Part shown: in pieces, positions 16,510-18,676 of the stretch
How the letters are laid out: every line of letters starts with the position of its first letter
Position numbering within the stretch: position 1 is the first letter of the stretch
Source of the DNA: an uncultured Oscillospiraceae bacterium
Lineage (GTDB): Bacteria; Bacillota; Clostridia; Oscillospirales; Oscillospiraceae
DNA length: 18,676 nucleotides
Direction of reading: 5' to 3'
Assembly (NCBI GenBank): GCA_934591725.1
Contig: CAKTPR010000040.1
Coordinates: forward strand, 1 to 18,676
Made by a program: the position numbers and the translations under genes
The notes under the pieces: generated by a model
What the model was told of the DNA's origin: nothing
Seen by the model: the letters and a program-made list of their open reading frames with translations, nothing else
Databases searched by the model: none

Positions 16510-16997
16510 ACAAGACAAAAACCCTCCTTATAAGGATCGTCACCGTTGTTTTCTTCGTGGCGCTGGCAGTGCTGATGTACTTCCTCGGCCGCGGCCACAC
16601 CGTGTATATCGACAACAAGAAGCTCGAATATAACGGCACGACTTATGACACGCCGTACAAGGTCGAGGTCTATGTCGGCGGCGAGCGCATCGCGAAGCTC
16701 TATGACAAGGAGCGCGGCGCATCCACCTGCATCGGCGCGAACTTCTCCATGGATCTTGTCGTCACCCAGGAAAAGGGCGGCAGCGAGGAGAGCTACACCT
16801 ACTCCATTAAGCTCCCCTATGACAAGGACGGACTCATCGTCAATATACCCGGCCTGATGGCTGGTCTCGGAGAGGACGCGTACATGACCGAGTTCATCTC
16901 CACCACTCCGGAAGAGACGGTCGATGAAGAGGTCGTCACCGACGAGTTCGGCATCACAATGGATGAACCCTCCGCGGACGAAGCCGCCGCGGGCTGA
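16506..16997 (+). CDS. Small membrane-anchored accessory protein of the ABC operon (DUF6672-like)
   Basis: The 163-residue product has an N-terminal membrane helix (about residues 6-28, LLIRIVTVVFFVALAV onward), then an external beta-rich domain of about 90 residues with NGTTYDTPYKVEV and a KGGSEESY turn, then an acidic tail ending DEAAAG. I recall a family, DUF6672, of this size and gene position next to DUF3798 transporters; that match is from memory and needs a profile search. The gene begins inside the end of permease 2 (ATGA overlap) and precedes the operon terminator, so it is very likely a dedicated part of the transporter: a periplasm-facing docking, regulatory or assembly factor. Its function is unknown. 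Confidence 0.65.
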   Translation: MNKTKTLLIRIVTVVFFVALAVLMYFLGRGHTVYIDNKKLEYNGTTYDTPYKVEVYVGGERIAKLYDKERGASTCIGANFSMDLVVTQEKGGSEESYTYSIKLPYDKDGLIVNIPGLMAGLGEDAYMTEFISTTPEETVDEEVVTDEFGITMDEPSADEAAAG

Positions 16998-17011
16998 AAA
17001 GAATAAGCACT

Positions 17012-17040
17012 AATACGACGGAGCCATGCTCCGTCGTATT
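17012..17040 (+). terminator. Hairpin terminator of the ABC operon
   Basis: A perfect 13-bp stem, arms AATACGACGGAGC and GCTCCGTCGTATT, around a CAT loop, starts 15 bases after the last stop codon. The run of T behind it is short (TATTTA). The mobile element begins at the very next base, so an original T-tract may have been cut by the insertion. Confidence 0.6.
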
Positions 17041-17318
17041 TACCATCAGTTGACAAGGACACACACGCCTGACAGCGTGTCTTTCTGGTGCTTTTTGTCC
17101 TTTTCGCCTTGACGGGCGTCAGCCCGTCTGCGTCTCAAAAACCAAAAATCACACAAAAAATCCATCACTGTCAGGTGCAAGCAGTTTTGCCGGAGCAGAA
17201 AAGCGTTCAGGCAATGAAAAGCCCGCAGGCAATACTTTGTGTATTGACAAGGGCTTTGAAGCGGCATGGGCGTTTTTCTGCCCGTCAAAACCGTGCGTGC
17301 TCTTGTCAACTGATGGTA
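17041..17318. mobile_element. MITE-like non-coding element with terminal inverted repeats
   Basis: The left end (17041-17067) begins TACCATCAGTTGACAAG and its reverse complement ends the element at 17318: 17 bases are identical and 24 of 27 match. TA stands at both ends and may be a target duplication, as made by IS630/Tc1-mariner transposases, or part of the repeats, since TA is its own complement. The interior has no credible gene but several stems: GACGGGC/GCCCGTC (17111-17128), CAATAC/GTATTG (17230-17246) inside AAAGCCC/GGGCTTT (17218-17257), and CCTGACAG/CTGTCAGG (17068-17175). TTGACGGGC (17109-17117) is mirrored at 17280-17288. It looks like a non-autonomous element moved in trans; no transposase is near. 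Confidence 0.68.
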
Positions 17319-17323
17319 CATAC

Positions 17324-17352
17324 TTGCAAAGAGAAAAGACAGTCGCTATAAT
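17324..17352 (+). promoter_or_regulatory. Promoter of the small membrane/coiled-coil gene
   Basis: TTGCAA (17324-17329), a 17-bp spacer and a perfect TATAAT (17347-17352). The -35 box starts five bases after the end of the mobile element, so the element has landed between this promoter and the preceding terminator. Confidence 0.6.
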
Positions 17353-17382
17353 AGTATCACTAACGGTGAAAGGGGAAGTATC

Positions 17383-17733
17383 ATGAGAAAAAGATCAAAG
17401 CATATCGCGCTGCTGCCGCATCAGGCAAAGCAGGAGAAGACCAATGCCCTGAGCCTTGCCGCCCCGAAGGGGATAGCCGGCCGCGCCGCGATGCAGGCGA
17501 TAAAGAACATCGACGCGAAGAAGGCCGTGACCGTTGCCGGCGGTGCAGTTCTTGCAGCAAGCGTCATCAGCCTTGCCGGGAAGTACAGATTCTATAAGGG
17601 CATCGTCGCAGGGGAGCTTAAAAAGCAGCTGAGCGCCGTGAACAAAAAGCTCGACGCGCTCCAGAAGCAGAATGAGGAGCTTCAGGAGGAAATAGCCGAA
17701 CTGAAGGCCGAGCAGAAAAAACAGAACAGATAA
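17383..17733 (+). CDS. Small protein with one membrane helix and a C-terminal coiled coil
   Basis: The 116-residue product is not one I recognise. Its N-terminus is basic (MRKRSKH), one membrane helix covers about residues 48-65 (AVTVAGGAVLAASVISLA), and the last 40 residues form a Lys/Glu-rich coiled coil with Leu at heptad positions (KKLDALQKQNEELQEEI). The order suggests a single-pass protein whose coiled coil makes it dimerise or bind a partner; which side of the membrane is not clear. The ATG follows AGGGGAAG (17371-17378) at good spacing. It has its own promoter and is followed by a long palindrome, so it is a single-gene unit. Confidence 0.65.
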   Translation: MRKRSKHIALLPHQAKQEKTNALSLAAPKGIAGRAAMQAIKNIDAKKAVTVAGGAVLAASVISLAGKYRFYKGIVAGELKKQLSAVNKKLDALQKQNEELQEEIAELKAEQKKQNR

Positions 17734-17738
17734 GTGTA

Positions 17739-17782
17739 TTTTAATACCACGCGCTGAAAAAATTCAACGCGTGGTATTAAAA
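17739..17782. promoter_or_regulatory. 44-base palindrome just upstream of the lysA promoter
   Basis: TTTTAATACCACGCG (17739-17753) and its exact reverse complement (17768-17782) are extended inward by TGAA/TTCA past one C-A mismatch, giving 19 of 20 paired bases around an AAAA loop. No T run follows on the + strand, so it is a poor standard terminator. It ends three bases before the lysA -35 box, as an upstream operator would, though it may also end or stabilise the preceding transcript. Confidence 0.55.
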
Positions 17783-17785
17783 TGA

Positions 17786-17814
17786 TTGACACAGTAAATT
17801 CGGGATGCTAAAAT
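17786..17814 (+). promoter_or_regulatory. lysA promoter
   Basis: TTGACA (17786-17791), a 17-bp spacer and TAAAAT (17809-17814) with an extended -10 TG (17806-17807). The predicted start, about 17821, leaves only about 25 untranslated bases, too few for a lysine riboswitch. Confidence 0.7.
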
Positions 17815-17845
17815 GACACGCATGAAAAAAAGGAAGTGTTGCTCT

Positions 17846-18676
17846 ATGCTCAGCGAAAACATCAGCAGAAACTCCGGCGGTGTGCTTTGCTTTGCCGGTC
17901 AGAACGCGGCAAAATTAGCGGAAAAATACGGCACCCCGCTGTATCTCATGGACGAGGGGCGCATCAGAGACAATTGCCGCATGTACCTCCATGCGTTCAG
18001 GGATGCTTTCGGAGAGCACGGCAAGGTGCTTTACGCGAGCAAGGCGGCGTCCTTCAAGCGTATGTACGAGATAGTCGCCGAGGAGGGGCTGAGTGCCGAC
18101 GTCGTTTCCGCAGGCGAGATACGCACGGCGCTGAAGGCCGGTTTTCCCATGGACAGGCTGTACTTCCACGGCAGCAGCAAGACCGACGCGGAGATAAGCT
18201 ATGCCGTCGCTTCGGGCGTGGGCTGCTTCGTCGTCGACAACGTGGAGGAGCTGCACACAGTGAACCGCGAGGCGGGCAGCGCCGGTATCCGTCAGCGCGT
18301 GCTGCTGCGCGTCACCCCCGGCATAGACCCGCACACCTACGATGCGGTGAGCACCGGCAAGGTCGACTCCAAGTTCGGCGTCGCGATCGAGACCGGGCAG
18401 GCCAAGGAGTTCGTAGCTGAAGCCTTGCAGCAGGAGAATCTCGAACTGTGCGGGCTGCACTGCCATGTCGGCTCGCAGGTTTTCGATGAGGACGTCTATG
18501 AGCGCACTGTGGATATAATGCTTGCCTTCATGGCGGAGGTGCGGGACAGCTTCGGTGTGACACTTGAAGAGCTTAACCTCGGCGGCGGCTACGGTGTGCG
18601 CTACACGGTGCTGAGCATCATCGCCCGCTCACGCTCGCGCGCCGCCGACCGGCGCACCGCGGCGATAGAGCTGGGG
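17846..18676 (+). CDS. lysA: Diaminopimelate decarboxylase, 5' part (runs off the window)
   Basis: This enzyme makes L-lysine from meso-diaminopimelate with pyridoxal phosphate, the last step of lysine synthesis. The first 277 codons are present. Visible marks are YASKA with the cofactor-binding Lys66, HGSSK (family HGNNK), SKFGV, GLHCHVGSQ with His207, and the phosphate-binding GGGYGVRY near 247-253. ATG 17846 is chosen because AGGAAG lies nine bases upstream; in-frame ATG 17822 would sit at the first base of the transcript without a ribosome site. After Tyr253-Thr254 the frame reads VLSIIARSRSR, unlike the family, while the +2 frame reads GAEHHRPLTLA; a sequencing or true frameshift near 18605 is possible. 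The end of the gene is outside the window. Confidence 0.88.
   Translation, partial: MLSENISRNSGGVLCFAGQNAAKLAEKYGTPLYLMDEGRIRDNCRMYLHAFRDAFGEHGKVLYASKAASFKRMYEIVAEEGLSADVVSAGEIRTALKAGFPMDRLYFHGSSKTDAEISYAVASGVGCFVVDNVEELHTVNREAGSAGIRQRVLLRVTPGIDPHTYDAVSTGKVDSKFGVAIETGQAKEFVAEALQQENLELCGLHCHVGSQVFDEDVYERTVDIMLAFMAEVRDSFGVTLEELNLGGGYGVRYTVLSIIARSRSRAADRRTAAIELG

Noticed and set aside
17050..17055. TTGACA in the terminal repeat as a promoter
   Set aside because: No -10 box lies 15-19 bases downstream, and the boxes point into the element.
17046..17351. Open frames on both strands inside the inverted-repeat element
   Set aside because: Both run through the terminal repeats, lack ribosome sites and show no protein-like pattern.

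Overview
The window looks like a chromosomal segment of a high-GC, low-oxygen Firmicute, most likely a gut clostridium of the Oscillospiraceae/Ruminococcaceae type. This rests on several signs: lipoprotein signals of the Leu-Cys-Ala-Cys type, a clostridial GLUG-repeat surface protein, strong AGGAGG-like ribosome binding sites, sigma-A promoters with exact 17-bp spacers, and a GC-rich codon bias. Every convincing gene reads on the + strand. No rRNA, tRNA or CRISPR array is visible. The genus is an inference from protein style only.

Region 1 (1-6645) is one tightly packed gene string: the 3' end of an alkyltransferase-like DNA repair protein, a LOG-family nucleotide hydrolase, an HD-domain phosphohydrolase, a 12-helix MMPL/RND exporter, and a large secreted, C-terminally anchored GLUG-repeat protein. 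The first three are joined by 4-bp ATGA overlaps. A hairpin terminator closes the unit. The exporter and the surface protein are 4 bp apart and probably act together at the cell envelope.

Region 2 (6646-11077) holds three single genes: an orphan lipoprotein with a solute-binding-like C-terminal half, a short-chain dehydrogenase, and a membrane-anchored protein joining TPR-like repeats to an alpha/beta-hydrolase-like domain. The dehydrogenase promoter fires into a perfect 34-bp palindrome, an arrangement that could be an operator, an attenuator or a terminator.

Region 3 (11078-17040) is the most interesting part. A consensus promoter (TTGACA-17-TATAAT) and a palindrome-rich leader drive a five-gene ABC import system: a DUF3798-type lipoprotein, a double-domain ATPase of the RbsA/XylG type, two paralogous permeases, and a small membrane-anchored protein with no known role (DUF6672-like). 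Overlapping starts tie the last genes together, and a hairpin after the lipoprotein gene probably raises its level. The substrate is unknown, and the set behaves as a coherent, functionally undescribed transporter.

Region 4 (17041-18676) starts with a 278-bp non-coding element with 27-bp imperfect terminal inverted repeats and TA at both ends, best explained as a MITE. A small membrane/coiled-coil protein with its own promoter follows, then a second long palindrome, and finally the 5' part of lysA (diaminopimelate decarboxylase) running off the window end with a possible frameshift in its last 25 codons.
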